A stretch of DNA of 64,000 nucleotides from assembly GCF_900452415.1 (NCBI RefSeq), contig NZ_UGNX01000001.1:3968001-4032000 (forward strand), given 5' to 3'. A program made the translations under genes and the position numbers. This DNA is from Legionella cincinnatiensis. GTDB taxonomy: Bacteria; Pseudomonadota; Gammaproteobacteria; Legionellales; Legionellaceae. Below are positions 40,619-49,653 of this stretch, piece after piece (position 1 is the first letter of the stretch; each line of letters opens with the position of its first letter). The notes beneath the pieces were generated by a model. That model had not been told where the DNA came from and made no database searches. It saw only the letters and a program-made list of their open reading frames with translations.

Positions 40619-41131
40619 TTAAAAATCAGATTTTGGGTATTCCTTTAAATCTTCTACGACGAGATTAAGTGGATTATAAGACTTTGCTTCTAGTAAGCTA
40701 TGGTCAATATAGTACATAGATATACCATTTTCTGATTTGCTCGTGAGACAATTAACATCACATAATAGTTCATATTGACCTACTTGTGCATAATAATTCT
40801 TAGCCATTTTCAACCATTCTTGTTTTTCATTTTGAGAAAGCGATTTTAATATTTGCGGTTGATATACTGGAGCAGTACTTAAAAAATGGGGCTCTGCCTG
40901 AGTTATATTTAATCCAATAAGCTGTGTGCCCCGGGATAAAAAAGTCACCTCTACGGGTATTTTTTTAAATTGAAATAACTTTTTTTGCAACTCAAGAAAT
41001 TCTTTACTATGTGGAGCAGGTATACTGTTTGAAAACATACGATTATTGTAGGTCCTAATGCCTTTTACTGTTGAACGAACAAAGAAGTTAGAGCATTTCG
41101 AAAACATGACTCTTCTTTGTTCAAAAATCAT
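40619..41131 (-). CDS. Orphan protein of 170 aa
   Basis: No domain is recognised. The protein has a basic, aromatic N-terminus, then a mixed alpha/beta body (HSKEFLELQKKLFQFKKIPVEVTFLSRG) and ends VVEDLKEYPKSDF. No signal peptide or membrane helix is seen. A second ATG at 41107 has GAAGAG just upstream and is an alternative start. TATAAT lies a few bases before the first ATG, which would favour the downstream start. It is bordered by the repeat array. The coding assignment rests on frame length and composition only. Confidence 0.6.
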   Translation of the reverse strand: MIFEQRRVMFSKCSNFFVRSTVKGIRTYNNRMFSNSIPAPHSKEFLELQKKLFQFKKIPVEVTFLSRGTQLIGLNITQAEPHFLSTAPVYQPQILKSLSQNEKQEWLKMAKNYYAQVGQYELLCDVNCLTSKSENGISMYYIDHSLLEAKSYNPLNLVVEDLKEYPKSDF

Positions 41132-41354
41132 TCACTTATGAATGAGCATTATATCACATAAAAAGATCATTACGACCTTAACTTAGTCATAAAGCAATGT
41201 TTTTATACTAAAAAGCCGCCAGTTCCTGCCAATTCATTGTCGCTTACTCACAAGTCAAAAAACTTGGAGTAAATTCAGGCCAAGTCAAGAGGTAGGTATT
41301 AGGTAGTGAATCACTGGCAAAGCGGCTCCTTGTAAGCGTGTATCTGGATAATGC

Positions 41355-41795
41355 CTACCAATGACCAATATTTGGTTCAGACACCCATGGCTCTTGGAGA
41401 GGTAGCGCATCTCCTTTTTGCAGTAATTCTATAGAAATATTGTCTGGAGAACGAATAAATGCCATATGACCGTCGCGTGGCGGCCTATTAATGATGACAC
41501 CTAATTTTTTTAATCGTTGGCATGTTTCATAAATATTATCAACGCGATAGGCTAAATGACCAAAATTACGACCTTCATCATACGCTTCAGGATCCCAGTT
41601 ATAAGTAAGTTCTAACAGCGGAGCGTTAGACTGTTTTGCTTGTTCTAAATCATTGGGTGCAGCGAGAAATATGAGTGTAAATCGACCTTTTTCATGTTCT
41701 GTACGCTTGACCTCAATAAGTCCTAATTTATTGCAGTAGAAATCAAGTGATTGCTCTAAGTTTGACACTCTAACCATTGTATGTAGGTAATTCAT
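41355..41795 (-). CDS. gloA: Lactoylglutathione lyase (glyoxalase I)
   Basis: A 146-aa VOC-fold enzyme closely matching GloA. All four metal ligands are present: His5 (LHTMVRV), Glu62 (LLELTYNW), His80 (FGHLAYRV) and Glu123 (ISIELLQ). It converts the hemithioacetal of methylglyoxal and glutathione to S-lactoylglutathione. Length and ligand spacing fit the Ni/Co-dependent bacterial type, apart from a small insertion before TYNW. It lies 17 bp downstream of the DUF1254 gene and may be co-transcribed with it. Confidence 0.88.
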   Translation of the reverse strand: MNYLHTMVRVSNLEQSLDFYCNKLGLIEVKRTEHEKGRFTLIFLAAPNDLEQAKQSNAPLLELTYNWDPEAYDEGRNFGHLAYRVDNIYETCQRLKKLGVIINRPPRDGHMAFIRSPDNISIELLQKGDALPLQEPWVSEPNIGHW

Positions 41796-41812
41796 TCATT
41801 TTCCCTCTAAAA

Positions 41813-43261
41813 TTATGGTAATTCGATCACCGCCGGAACAGTGAACGCTTTTGAATCAGATAATGAGTCTACTATTGCTTTTCCTGGTGCATAGGAGCGT
41901 AATATCAAATAGAAGGGCTGGCCGTCTTTGCTCGAAGGCAACCAATTTGCTTCCTTATCTTTTCCCGGGCTCGTATTTTGAATATAAATTGTAAGCGATC
42001 CATCCGCATTCCGTTTCATTTGATTATCACTACCAAGTGAATATCGATGAATTGGATTTTCAACAGTATAATTATTATGCAAATTATATAAAGTTAAAGA
42101 CCAAAACCCCGGAGCAATATACGGAGGCAACTGTTTGAAAGTTATTGTATATTTTTTACTACTCAATAAATCGTTCGATTCGCTGTCTCTTTTTGTCATA
42201 AAATAAATCGCTTCACGTGGAATATTCGCTGTTAATCCAACACGTGCGATAATTGCCCGCAAATAATAATTGTTTTTCGCATTACCAATATCAGGTGGTG
42301 GAATGAACCATCCGTTAACAAACATACCAAGGGGTAAATTTGCATTAAGAGGGCCAATTTCTTGTGCGGCGCGTTTCATAGACTCTAAAATAATAGGTGA
42401 AACTTTTCCCGCATCCCATTGTTTTCCGTATTCAATTCCAAGTGGTTTAAACATGGGTAATAAAGCGCTGATCTGGTCTTTTGGCGGTGGATTTTCATTG
42501 ATTGCTGCCGATAAAATCTGCCAAAACTGCACAGGATCTTTAAAATCAACCGCACTGACTGGTAAGTTAGGATTAACCAATTCCGGTTTGATAAAATTAT
42601 ATGGGGGTAAAGGCGTGGGTGTTTGCCCCAGATATTGGGCCATACCTGTGACCGTTATTTCATTCAAGACCTTTTGGGCACCTGGCAAGTCTGCATCATT
42701 AACAACATGGACGCGTGGCTGGATTAAAATCCAAGGTGTAGGCGCCTCAATACGCGTGATGTGGTTAGGTAATTTCCCTTTCCAATTTGGCCCTACAAGC
42801 GCATAAGTTCCTCCTTTATAGCCTGTAGTAACCCCACCTACATAAGCAAATGAGTTAGTATACATATCTAAAAGCTGAACCATATAATAACGATTATTTG
42901 AATCAGGAACACTTAAAATGATTGGTTCTTTGGATAAATCTAAGAAACCAAATCCATAGATGACATTTGTATTTGGAGTAACATAACCTGCTTGTTCAGA
43001 AAGAGATGGAGTCGCTATATTTTCCAGACGCCAAATTGAGTTTGGCCTGGATTTAGCATCAAGCTTCAATGCATCGTTATAGCGCAGATTATACATAGTA
43101 ACAATAGGTAACCCCCAAGTAGCTGCTTGTAATGCTAGTGAATAAGAATATTCACTTACATTTTTATCCATATTTTTGGGTAATTGTGCAAATGTAGTGG
43201 AGAGAAAAGGAAGGGTTATGCAACAAGCTAACAAAAACATACGTATACAATGCGTCATCAT
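41813..43261 (-). CDS. Secreted DUF1254/DUF1214 protein
   Basis: A 482-aa protein with a signal peptide (MFLLACCITLPFLSTTFAQ). The N-terminal DUF1254 part contains YSYSLALQAATWGLPIVTMYNLRY and TPNTNVIYGFGFLDLSKEPIIL. The C-terminal DUF1214 part contains AIYFMTKRDSESNDLLSSKKYTITF and PPYIAPGFWSLTLYNL. This two-domain arrangement is common in secreted proteins of unknown function. It is probably periplasmic. It is followed closely by gloA. Confidence 0.88.
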   Translation of the reverse strand: MMTHCIRMFLLACCITLPFLSTTFAQLPKNMDKNVSEYSYSLALQAATWGLPIVTMYNLRYNDALKLDAKSRPNSIWRLENIATPSLSEQAGYVTPNTNVIYGFGFLDLSKEPIILSVPDSNNRYYMVQLLDMYTNSFAYVGGVTTGYKGGTYALVGPNWKGKLPNHITRIEAPTPWILIQPRVHVVNDADLPGAQKVLNEITVTGMAQYLGQTPTPLPPYNFIKPELVNPNLPVSAVDFKDPVQFWQILSAAINENPPPKDQISALLPMFKPLGIEYGKQWDAGKVSPIILESMKRAAQEIGPLNANLPLGMFVNGWFIPPPDIGNAKNNYYLRAIIARVGLTANIPREAIYFMTKRDSESNDLLSSKKYTITFKQLPPYIAPGFWSLTLYNLHNNYTVENPIHRYSLGSDNQMKRNADGSLTIYIQNTSPGKDKEANWLPSSKDGQPFYLILRSYAPGKAIVDSLSDSKAFTVPAVIELP

Positions 43262-43425
43262 GATCCTTATATGAATACGCTTTTTTTCAAGACACTATCA
43301 AATGATTCTTTAATTGTAAATGAGGCGGCCCTCATTTGAATTTACCGTCTATACTTAAAGTGTGGAGCTTATTATCACCATTCAGGTAATAAGTAGTGTT
43401 TATTAACCTCGAAAAAGGAAAAAAC

Positions 43426-43671
43426 ATGCCTGATAAGATCCAACATACAGCAGCTAATCTGCAACAAAAAATGCTCGTTCGTTATGGCGATGGCCTACAC
43501 CATAAACATAACAAACATCATCTCGAATACCGACAACACTGTAGAACCCACCCTTGTAATTCGAACAATAAATTCGACGAACTAGAAAATATTAATGGAT
43601 CTACGGGATTGTTGCGTCAATCTAATTTAAAGAAAATGCGTAAACGACCTGATAGAGGACAGTTTCATTAA
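43426..43671 (+). CDS. Small basic His-rich protein
   Basis: The ATG at 43426 has AAGGA upstream, giving 81 residues; the GTG at 43396 is less likely. A His-rich cluster (HHKHNKHHLEYRQHCRTHPC) with two cysteines suggests metal binding, and the C-terminus is strongly basic (KKMRKRPDRGQFH). No signal peptide is present. It is divergent from the DUF1254 gene and convergent with the BON lipoprotein gene. The good ribosome site supports it being real; its function is unknown. Confidence 0.55.
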   Translation: MPDKIQHTAANLQQKMLVRYGDGLHHKHNKHHLEYRQHCRTHPCNSNNKFDELENINGSTGLLRQSNLKKMRKRPDRGQFH

Positions 43672-43730
43672 AAGTATATCCTAAGAAAACAGTTGGGTTT
43701 ATTTTGAAACTCAATTGTTTTTTAGGACTA

Positions 43731-44312
43731 TCACGCAAGCTGATTCTGATAAGTAAAATATTTAAGTAACTTTACGACGCGAACAACATCTGCTGTTCTT
43801 CTTGAAATATTAATTACTTTTACCGCCTGTTCCTCATGCGCATCCCCCATTAAATAAACAACTCGATCAGAAGTAATCACTTTAAATGCATTTGGATCGA
43901 TAGAGCCATCAGCAAAAATTTGGCTTCTAATTTTGGTAGTGATCCAACTGTCTTCCAGGGAGGTAGAGGGCGCAGAGCTCACTCCTATCTGGTTAAACAT
44001 CCGTCGATAACCTTTTACCATGGTTAATCGCCGATGTAATTCATTCTTCATTTCCTGAGTGGGTACATGGCCAACTAATAAGATATCCCCTTTGAAAACG
44101 GCTATATCGATAACGCATTGATTATTTTTAAATAAATTATCAACCATTATTGCGTTATTCACTCTTAAAAATAAACTGTAATCATCGAGCTTTTTATAGA
44201 CATCATGCCGATCATAGACTAAAGTTGCCCCTGTCCATAGTCCACCAATGCAGCCTGGAAGCAATAAGAAAATTCCTATTATAAATAAAATCAAACGTCC
44301 TTGTTTTAACAT
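43731..44312 (-). CDS. BON-domain outer-membrane lipoprotein, second tandem copy
   Basis: A 193-aa lipoprotein: signal LILFIIGIFLLLPGC with lipobox LPGC. Two BON domains follow (NNAIMVDNLFKNNQCVIDIAVFKGDILLVGHV and DSWITTKIRSQIFADGSIDPNAFKVITSDRVVYLMGDA). It is a paralogue of the next upstream gene, six bases apart, so a tandem duplication of dolP is likely. DolP-type proteins support outer-membrane integrity. The first BON unit is more diverged than in the upstream copy. Confidence 0.85.
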   Translation of the reverse strand: MLKQGRLILFIIGIFLLLPGCIGGLWTGATLVYDRHDVYKKLDDYSLFLRVNNAIMVDNLFKNNQCVIDIAVFKGDILLVGHVPTQEMKNELHRRLTMVKGYRRMFNQIGVSSAPSTSLEDSWITTKIRSQIFADGSIDPNAFKVITSDRVVYLMGDAHEEQAVKVINISRRTADVVRVVKLLKYFTYQNQLA

Positions 44313-44318
44313 ATTTAA

Positions 44319-44891
44319 CTAGTGTATGTACTGAAACGTTTTAACAACTTTACGTACCCCATTAACTCGACGGGCGGCATCCACTGCAAGAGCAGCTTGC
44401 TCATCATGGACAATACCCATCAGATAAACAACACCATTTTCTGTCACGATACGTATTGATCCTGACTCAAGACCTTTTTTGGCTAACATTCTGCTACGTA
44501 CCTGACTTGTAATCCAACTGTCCTTAGAACGTTCTGTAAGTGGAATAGGATAACCTACAGTGATTTCGTTATAAACGCGATGAACTCCTGGAGTTCCCCG
44601 AGCAATTTTTTCCGCTAGAATACGTAAAGAAGGTGTTGGAGTTTGTCCTACAAGTAATATTACACGATTAAAACTTGTTACAATAATACGCGAATCACTA
44701 AACTGATGGTTTGTTATTATGGCTTTATGAATAAGATGAAATAAACGAGCATCAGCTTCCATTGTAACTACACCACGCCGATCATACACCATGCCAGCGA
44801 CTGCCCCTGCCCCCGTAACTACAGCAGCGACACACCCTGTTAATAAAGACGCTATTAAAAGAAAAAAGATTGATTTTAATTTTAAATGCAT
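44319..44891 (-). CDS. dolP: BON-domain lipoprotein (DolP/YraP)
   Basis: A 190-aa lipoprotein with signal IFFLLIASLLTGC (lipobox LTGC) and two BON domains: HKAIITNHQFSDSRIIVTSFNRVILLVGQT and DSWITSQVRSRMLAKKGLESGSIRIVTENGVVYLMG. It follows diaA, as yraP/dolP does in E. coli. DolP binds anionic phospholipid and helps maintain the outer membrane. The stop lies six bases before a paralogue. Confidence 0.88.
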   Translation of the reverse strand: MHLKLKSIFFLLIASLLTGCVAAVVTGAGAVAGMVYDRRGVVTMEADARLFHLIHKAIITNHQFSDSRIIVTSFNRVILLVGQTPTPSLRILAEKIARGTPGVHRVYNEITVGYPIPLTERSKDSWITSQVRSRMLAKKGLESGSIRIVTENGVVYLMGIVHDEQAALAVDAARRVNGVRKVVKTFQYIH

Positions 44892-44894
44892 GTT

Positions 44895-45494
44895 TTACCC
44901 CAAAAGTTGGCCAAATAACGACTGGTCAATTAAATCACAAAAGCAATGTAAGATGAACAAATGCATTTCCCTAATTCGGGCAGAATGGTCAGATGTAACC
45001 CGCAACTCAATATCTTCGGGTCCTAAATGATTTGCAAGAACTCCCCCATCCCGTCCACTTAAAGCAATAGTATCCATGCCTCTTTCATTTGCTGCATGAA
45101 GTGCATGTAACATGCTATCCGAGTTCCCTGAAGTAGTTAATAAAAGCAAGACATCATTTTCTTGGCCTAAGGCTTGTATTTGCCGAGCAAAAACCTGATT
45201 GTAATGATTGTCATTAGCTGAAGAACTTAAACTGGTTGCATCCGTACTTAAATTAATTACCGGAAGTGATGGTCTTTCCACCTCAAAGTGATTGAGCATG
45301 GCACTCGCAAAATGCATGCAATTAGCACTTGAGCCACCATTCCCACAAAGTAATATTTTCCCATCAGTAAGCAAACAATTTACTAAACGTTGGCCTGCTC
45401 TGGCAATTGAATCGGATAAAGCATCAGCAAGAGCAATTTTGGTTTCAATATTTACACCAAATAAATGCCTCACTCGTTCTTCCAGTTGTACCAT
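44895..45494 (-). CDS. diaA: DnaA initiator-associating protein / SIS-domain phosphosugar-binding protein
   Basis: A 199-aa SIS protein. The signature LLCGNGGSSANCMHFASAMLNHFEVERPSLPVI is DiaA-like, and the second half has LLLTTSGNSDSMLHALHAANERGM. DiaA is a tetramer that promotes DnaA assembly at oriC; its relative GmhA isomerises sedoheptulose 7-phosphate. Context (yraN and lpoA upstream, dolP downstream) favours DiaA. It begins 128 bp after yraN. Confidence 0.85.
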   Translation of the reverse strand: MVQLEERVRHLFGVNIETKIALADALSDSIARAGQRLVNCLLTDGKILLCGNGGSSANCMHFASAMLNHFEVERPSLPVINLSTDATSLSSSANDNHYNQVFARQIQALGQENDVLLLLTTSGNSDSMLHALHAANERGMDTIALSGRDGGVLANHLGPEDIELRVTSDHSARIREMHLFILHCFCDLIDQSLFGQLLG

Positions 45495-45622
45495 AATATT
45501 AAACCTCTACCTCAGTAAAAAACGAGAGTCTGTTGGCAATCGCACCCCACTGTCTCCGCGCTGCATTTTATGCGCACGTAATAGGGATAGAAATGAATGG
45601 TCAACAAACCCTAAATGTTAAA

Positions 45623-45979
45623 TCAATAATCGGCTCCAAAAGCATCTTTTATCCAGCTAATCGATGCTGCATCTCCATCAATACTTACAACGTCAAAACG
45701 AAGAGCACATTGATGATACTTTTGATGTTCAAGTATAAAAAATGTAGCTGTTTTTAGTATTTTTTGTCTTTTTGTATAAGTAACACTTGAACTACCACCA
45801 CCAAACTGATTGGAAACTCGTGAACGAACCTCTATAAAAACAAGGTGATTATTGTCATGCATAATTAAATCAATTTCGCCAAAACGACAACGATAATTTT
45901 TCACAATCAATTTAAGGCGTTGTTTTGTTAAGTAGGCTAAAGCTTTTTCTTCAGCCACACGTCCTTTCTCTTGAGTCAT
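45623..45979 (-). CDS. yraN: UPF0102 family protein YraN
   Basis: A 118-aa protein from the ATG at 45979; a TTG one codon earlier is not needed. The nuclease-like fold motif is visible: GRVAEEKALAYLTKQ, then YRCRFGEIDLIMHDNNHLVFIEVRSRVSNQFGG, resembling Holliday-junction-resolvase-type active sites (E, D, E-x-K/R). The biochemical role is not settled. It starts three bases after the lpoA stop. Confidence 0.92.
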   Translation of the reverse strand: MTQEKGRVAEEKALAYLTKQRLKLIVKNYRCRFGEIDLIMHDNNHLVFIEVRSRVSNQFGGGSSSVTYTKRQKILKTATFFILEHQKYHQCALRFDVVSIDGDAASISWIKDAFGADY

Positions 45980-45982
45980 CAA

Positions 45983-47818
45983 TTAAACTGTCTCACCTAA
46001 AGAATGTACAAGACCATCTCTAAACTGTCCCCATTCTAATACATGTGCCACTTGTTGTGATGGCTTAAGGTATAAAATACCATCCCCCATGTGCTCCTCA
46101 TCTGCAGGGAATAACATCAACTGATTCAGTTGTGTTGCCAAAGTATAACTATCTACTCCCAAGGCATACAGCCTATTATAACTATTAAATTGTTCTGGCC
46201 AATTTCGTGAACCTGCTTGATGCGCAAAAACCCAAGGAATATCACAAAAAATAATTCCATCAAGATCCTTATCTTTCAATGGATTGGCGCTACCTCCATA
46301 AACACTTGCGGTGGCAAAAACGGGGACATCTCCAGCATAATAATAATTTAACAAGGGCATAATCTGTCGTGCTTTAGAGGGATACGCCAATAAAAAAATC
46401 ATATCAAAATCTTGTCTACGACTGGTCACAGGTTGAATTTTTTGACCTAACAATTCTCTTATTTTTTTTTCACGCTTTTGGCTATGGCTAATTTGTAAAA
46501 AATCTTTCATTTTTTTATTTAAATCATCATTGGAACCATATAAGAGCGTATCAACAACACGCCCCCCACTTTTTTGCCATTGTTGACTAAATGATTTCCT
46601 GATCTCATTACCCCAAGCATTTCCAGGGGCAATAATTAAAGCACGACTATATCCTTTATTTTTTGCTCTTAGTGCTACTTGAATTGCTTCATTAGCTGGT
46701 GAAAGGGCAAATGAATAAGAATTTTCTTGAATAGGAGTAGCTGAATCATTTAATAGCAAAGTAGGAACAGGATGCGATAATGCTGCAACTGCAGCCGCCT
46801 GTGATTTTGTTAAAGGACCTACAATATAATCTGCACCCTCATTTATTGCTTTTTGGTACAATACGGTCACATCACCACTGTTAGTATCATAAGTTTTCAC
46901 ATTTATTGGCGTATCACCCTGGTTATTTTTAGATGCAGCCATAAATCCATCCCGTACCGCAGTTCCTGGCCCTTGTAATGCGCCAGTTAGCGGTAATAAA
47001 AGAGCTACTTGTTTGGGTCGATCATGAATTTTGTTTGCAATCGAATCCAGGGGGTTAGGTAGAATATGGTTTGCTGGATGATCGCTAAAATGAGATTGCC
47101 ATTGATCTAAAGCCGCAAGTAAGGATTTTGAATGATCGCGATATTGATGTGAAATCAAAGCTAATTGAATCCATCCTTGTAACACTGATTGTTCAGGCAG
47201 CTTAGCAGCTAAAGCAGTTAATTCAGCCTGAGGAATACGCATGAGTGTCAACCAAAGCGCACGACGGTTATTTGTTTGGTGTTCATCATCGGTGATTAAC
47301 GATTCAAGTTTTATACGTTCCTTTACTGAGTCTAAAGGTCTACCTATAGTGCCATAGGCTTTTGCTAGAAGCTCATGATATTGAACCTGTTGATAAAGAG
47401 ATAACTCGTCTTGCGCTGTAATTTTGGTTAATTGACTTAACGCCTTTTGCGGACGCTCACGAATCAAATCAATTTGTGCTAATAAAAGATTTTTTTCATC
47501 TGCAAGTATCGGCGTTAAATCCGAAGTCTGTGCTAAAATAGCAGAGCCTTGTCGCCACTTGCCCTCTGAAATCAAATGGCCTGCAGCTTTAAGTAAAGAT
47601 TGTTGCTTTTCTATTCCCTCTTGGGTTTTAGCTTGAGCAAGGTAACTTGAAGTAGGTTTAGAATATGGACTTACTAATTTTTTCTTTTCTGCTTTGGGTT
47701 CTGACGCCAATACAGGGGGTGCCATTTCAGGAGGAGTAACTGCTGTAGTGCATTGGCAAAGAAAGGAAGTAGAGATCAGTAAAAAAAATGCCCTAATTTT
47801 TATTGAATTTATTAACAT
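45983..47818 (-). CDS. lpoA: Penicillin-binding protein activator LpoA
   Basis: A 611-aa outer-membrane lipoprotein: signal IRAFFLLISTSFLCQC (lipobox LCQC). A TPR-like helical N-terminal half is followed by a periplasmic-binding-protein-like C-terminal half (QVALLLPLTGALQGPGTAVRDGFMAA, GADYIVGPLTKSQAAAVAAL, DKDLDGIIFCDIPWV). LpoA stimulates PBP1A peptidoglycan synthesis. The usual low-complexity linker before the C-terminal half is short. It is divergent from rsmI with 42 bp between. Confidence 0.93.
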   Translation of the reverse strand: MLINSIKIRAFFLLISTSFLCQCTTAVTPPEMAPPVLASEPKAEKKKLVSPYSKPTSSYLAQAKTQEGIEKQQSLLKAAGHLISEGKWRQGSAILAQTSDLTPILADEKNLLLAQIDLIRERPQKALSQLTKITAQDELSLYQQVQYHELLAKAYGTIGRPLDSVKERIKLESLITDDEHQTNNRRALWLTLMRIPQAELTALAAKLPEQSVLQGWIQLALISHQYRDHSKSLLAALDQWQSHFSDHPANHILPNPLDSIANKIHDRPKQVALLLPLTGALQGPGTAVRDGFMAASKNNQGDTPINVKTYDTNSGDVTVLYQKAINEGADYIVGPLTKSQAAAVAALSHPVPTLLLNDSATPIQENSYSFALSPANEAIQVALRAKNKGYSRALIIAPGNAWGNEIRKSFSQQWQKSGGRVVDTLLYGSNDDLNKKMKDFLQISHSQKREKKIRELLGQKIQPVTSRRQDFDMIFLLAYPSKARQIMPLLNYYYAGDVPVFATASVYGGSANPLKDKDLDGIIFCDIPWVFAHQAGSRNWPEQFNSYNRLYALGVDSYTLATQLNQLMLFPADEEHMGDGILYLKPSQQVAHVLEWGQFRDGLVHSLGETV

Positions 47819-47860
47819 GTTTCATAACATTAAGTAAGCAATAACCCAAGAGGATAAACC

Positions 47861-48712
47861 ATGAATAACTCACTAGCAACAGGCATAGGAACGCTCTATA
47901 TTGTTGCCACTCCTATAGGAAACCGTGAGGATATTACGCTTAGAGCATTAGAAATACTTAAGTCTGTTGATTTTATTTTAGCTGAAGATACACGGCATTC
48001 AGCACAATTATTAAACGCTTTAGGAATAAAAAACCATCTCGAATCTTTGCATGCACATAACGAAAACAATAAAAGCAAAGAGTTGATCGAACAAATTCTA
48101 GGAGGAAAATCTGCAGCCTTAATCAGTGATGCAGGAACCCCTTTAATTAGTGATCCTGGTTTTTTATTAGTGAGGCTAGCACACCAAAATGCTATCCCTG
48201 TTATCCCTATTCCTGGTCCTTGTGCCCTCATTACAGCACTTTGTGCCGCTGGAGTTCCTTGCGATTCATTTCTCTTTCTAGGCTTCCTACCGGCAAAACA
48301 ACAAGCAAGAAAAGTAAAGCTTGAATCTTTGCGCACCGAGCCTCATACGTTAATCTTTTACGAATCAACTCATCGCATCGTTGATTGTATTAATGACATG
48401 GGCGATATATATGGTGAAGAATGTGATATTGTTTTAGCAAAGGAATTAACCAAAACGTTTGAACGTTTTCTTATTGGCACTATTTGTGACATTAGAAAGT
48501 GGTTATTAGCAGAACCTGCTCATATAAAAGGGGAATTTGTTTTGATTATTCCTCCACGTCCCACTCCTCTGGAACATGATGCTCATGAAAAATTACTCAA
48601 AGTCTTACTGGAAGAACTTCCATTAAAACAAGCAGTAGCTATTGCCTGTAAGCTTAGTAATGCAAATAAAAATGAATTATATGAAAAAGCGTTAATTCTA
48701 AAAGATAAATAA
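47861..48712 (+). CDS. rsmI: 16S rRNA (cytidine(1402)-2'-O)-methyltransferase
   Basis: A 283-aa SAM-dependent methyltransferase of the tetrapyrrole-methylase fold. Motifs: GTLYIVATPIGNREDITLRA, LAEDTRHSAQLL, ALISDAGTPLISDPGF, PIPGPCALITAL and LIFYESTHRI. It methylates the ribose of C1402 in 16S rRNA. GAGGAT precedes the ATG. The stop codon TAA (48710-48712) coincides with the left end of a palindromic element, so the last residues may have been altered by the insertion. Confidence 0.96.
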   Translation: MNNSLATGIGTLYIVATPIGNREDITLRALEILKSVDFILAEDTRHSAQLLNALGIKNHLESLHAHNENNKSKELIEQILGGKSAALISDAGTPLISDPGFLLVRLAHQNAIPVIPIPGPCALITALCAAGVPCDSFLFLGFLPAKQQARKVKLESLRTEPHTLIFYESTHRIVDCINDMGDIYGEECDIVLAKELTKTFERFLIGTICDIRKWLLAEPAHIKGEFVLIIPPRPTPLEHDAHEKLLKVLLEELPLKQAVAIACKLSNANKNELYEKALILKDK

Positions 48713-48960
48713 CGTGAGCTTCTTATAAAGAATCTTTTTAGAGCCCCTCGCTATCTCGCCCCGTTCAGCCTGAGAGGGCATTTATGCCGTCTTGAGCTAT
48801 CCCCACGCAATTTAAAAATAAGGATCCAGTGACTATTTAAGGCCGTTCAGCCTGAGGAGGGGCAAAATGCCCCATCTCGAAGGCCTGGTATAAGGCTTCG
48901 AAACAACGCTACGAACGGGTCGCAATAAATCCACGTTCGCTTATACGATACTCACATTAA
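48710..48960. mobile_element. Divergent copy of the palindromic element between rsmI and a secreted-protein gene
   Basis: The stretch starts TAACGTGAG, continues to TATAAAGAATCTTTTTAGA as in the array units, and ends TTATACGATACTCACATTAA; its termini are imperfect inverted repeats. Inside are two copies of the CCGTTCAGCCTGAG arm and GGCTTCGAAACAACGCTACGAACGG, so it looks chimeric or internally rearranged. It fills the whole gap between the two convergent genes and supplies the rsmI stop codon. No ORF. Confidence 0.6.
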
Positions 48961-48961
48961 T

Positions 48962-49402
48962 TTAACTCACAATAAAATCTTCCCCAATTCCAGGTATAAT
49001 TTTCCATTGACAAGTTGCGCCGTGATAACCTAAAGCCTGAATATCTGGTTGTGCCGGGCCATTGGCCGTGACCACAAAGACACAAGCTTTAGATTCAAAA
49101 CTTGAACCCTTCGTCAACTGCACAGCAGTTACTGTATAGGCAATATCAAAAGTAGCATCTTCCTTAAAACCAAATCCATAGGAGAGAGGATTAGCAGTTG
49201 AAATTTGTACTCGATTGATCGGCTGGCATGCTTGATCAACAAAGAGTCCTTTTTCGTTTATCATACGCAAATTGACTTTCCAGTCGCCATTCAAACTACT
49301 CACTTTATGCCAAGTATGAACAGGACAATAGGAAAAAAAATGATTAGCAAATGCACATGGAGTCAAGCCGAGAAAAATTGCTATTTTGCAAATATGTTTC
49401 AT
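48962..49402 (-). CDS. Small secreted protein of unknown function
   Basis: A 146-aa protein with a clear signal peptide (ICKIAIFLGLTPCAFA). The mature part is beta-rich with four cysteines (Cys in FSYCPVHTW, DQACQP, SKACVFV, GATCQW), likely two disulfides in the periplasm or outside the cell. I recognise no family. A Fur-box-like palindrome lies about 45 bp upstream, hinting at iron control. Confidence 0.75.
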   Translation of the reverse strand: MKHICKIAIFLGLTPCAFANHFFSYCPVHTWHKVSSLNGDWKVNLRMINEKGLFVDQACQPINRVQISTANPLSYGFGFKEDATFDIAYTVTAVQLTKGSSFESKACVFVVTANGPAQPDIQALGYHGATCQWKIIPGIGEDFIVS

Positions 49403-49446
49403 TTTTTAATGATCCTTTCTTTAAATCCAACCCTATCTTATTACAT

Positions 49447-49461
49447 AAATGAGAATCATTT
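49447..49461. promoter_or_regulatory. Fur-box-like site upstream of the secreted protein gene
   Basis: AAATGA-GAA-TCATTT is a 6-3-6 palindrome that matches 10 of the 11 central bases of the Fur consensus (ATGATAATCAT). Over the full 19-mer the match is about 13 of 19. Confidence 0.4.
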
Positions 49462-49653
49462 GCAAATACACTACTGCTTTTTTTCTTGATTCTAGCTGAG
49501 CAATCGCAAGTTACGCTGCAAAAAGGGGGATTTTTTCATGGGTTAAATAGACCCATTAAGCAGTGAATAAGAAGAATCATAAATTTATATTTAGATATTA
49601 AAAAAGTAGATTACAATACCCGATTTCACATCATTATAATTACGAGGACTTTT

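Noticed and set aside
42270..42806. 178-codon plus-strand ORF
   Set aside because: It is antisense to the well-supported DUF1254/DUF1214 gene, has no recognisable domain, and its composition follows the reverse complement of that gene.
44895..45494. GmhA phosphoheptose isomerase call
   Set aside because: The SIS sequence and the lpoA-yraN-diaA-dolP gene order favour DiaA. Isomerase activity cannot be excluded from sequence alone.
47896..48336. 146-codon minus-strand ORF
   Set aside because: It is antisense to rsmI, whose methyltransferase motifs are complete. It is a shadow frame.
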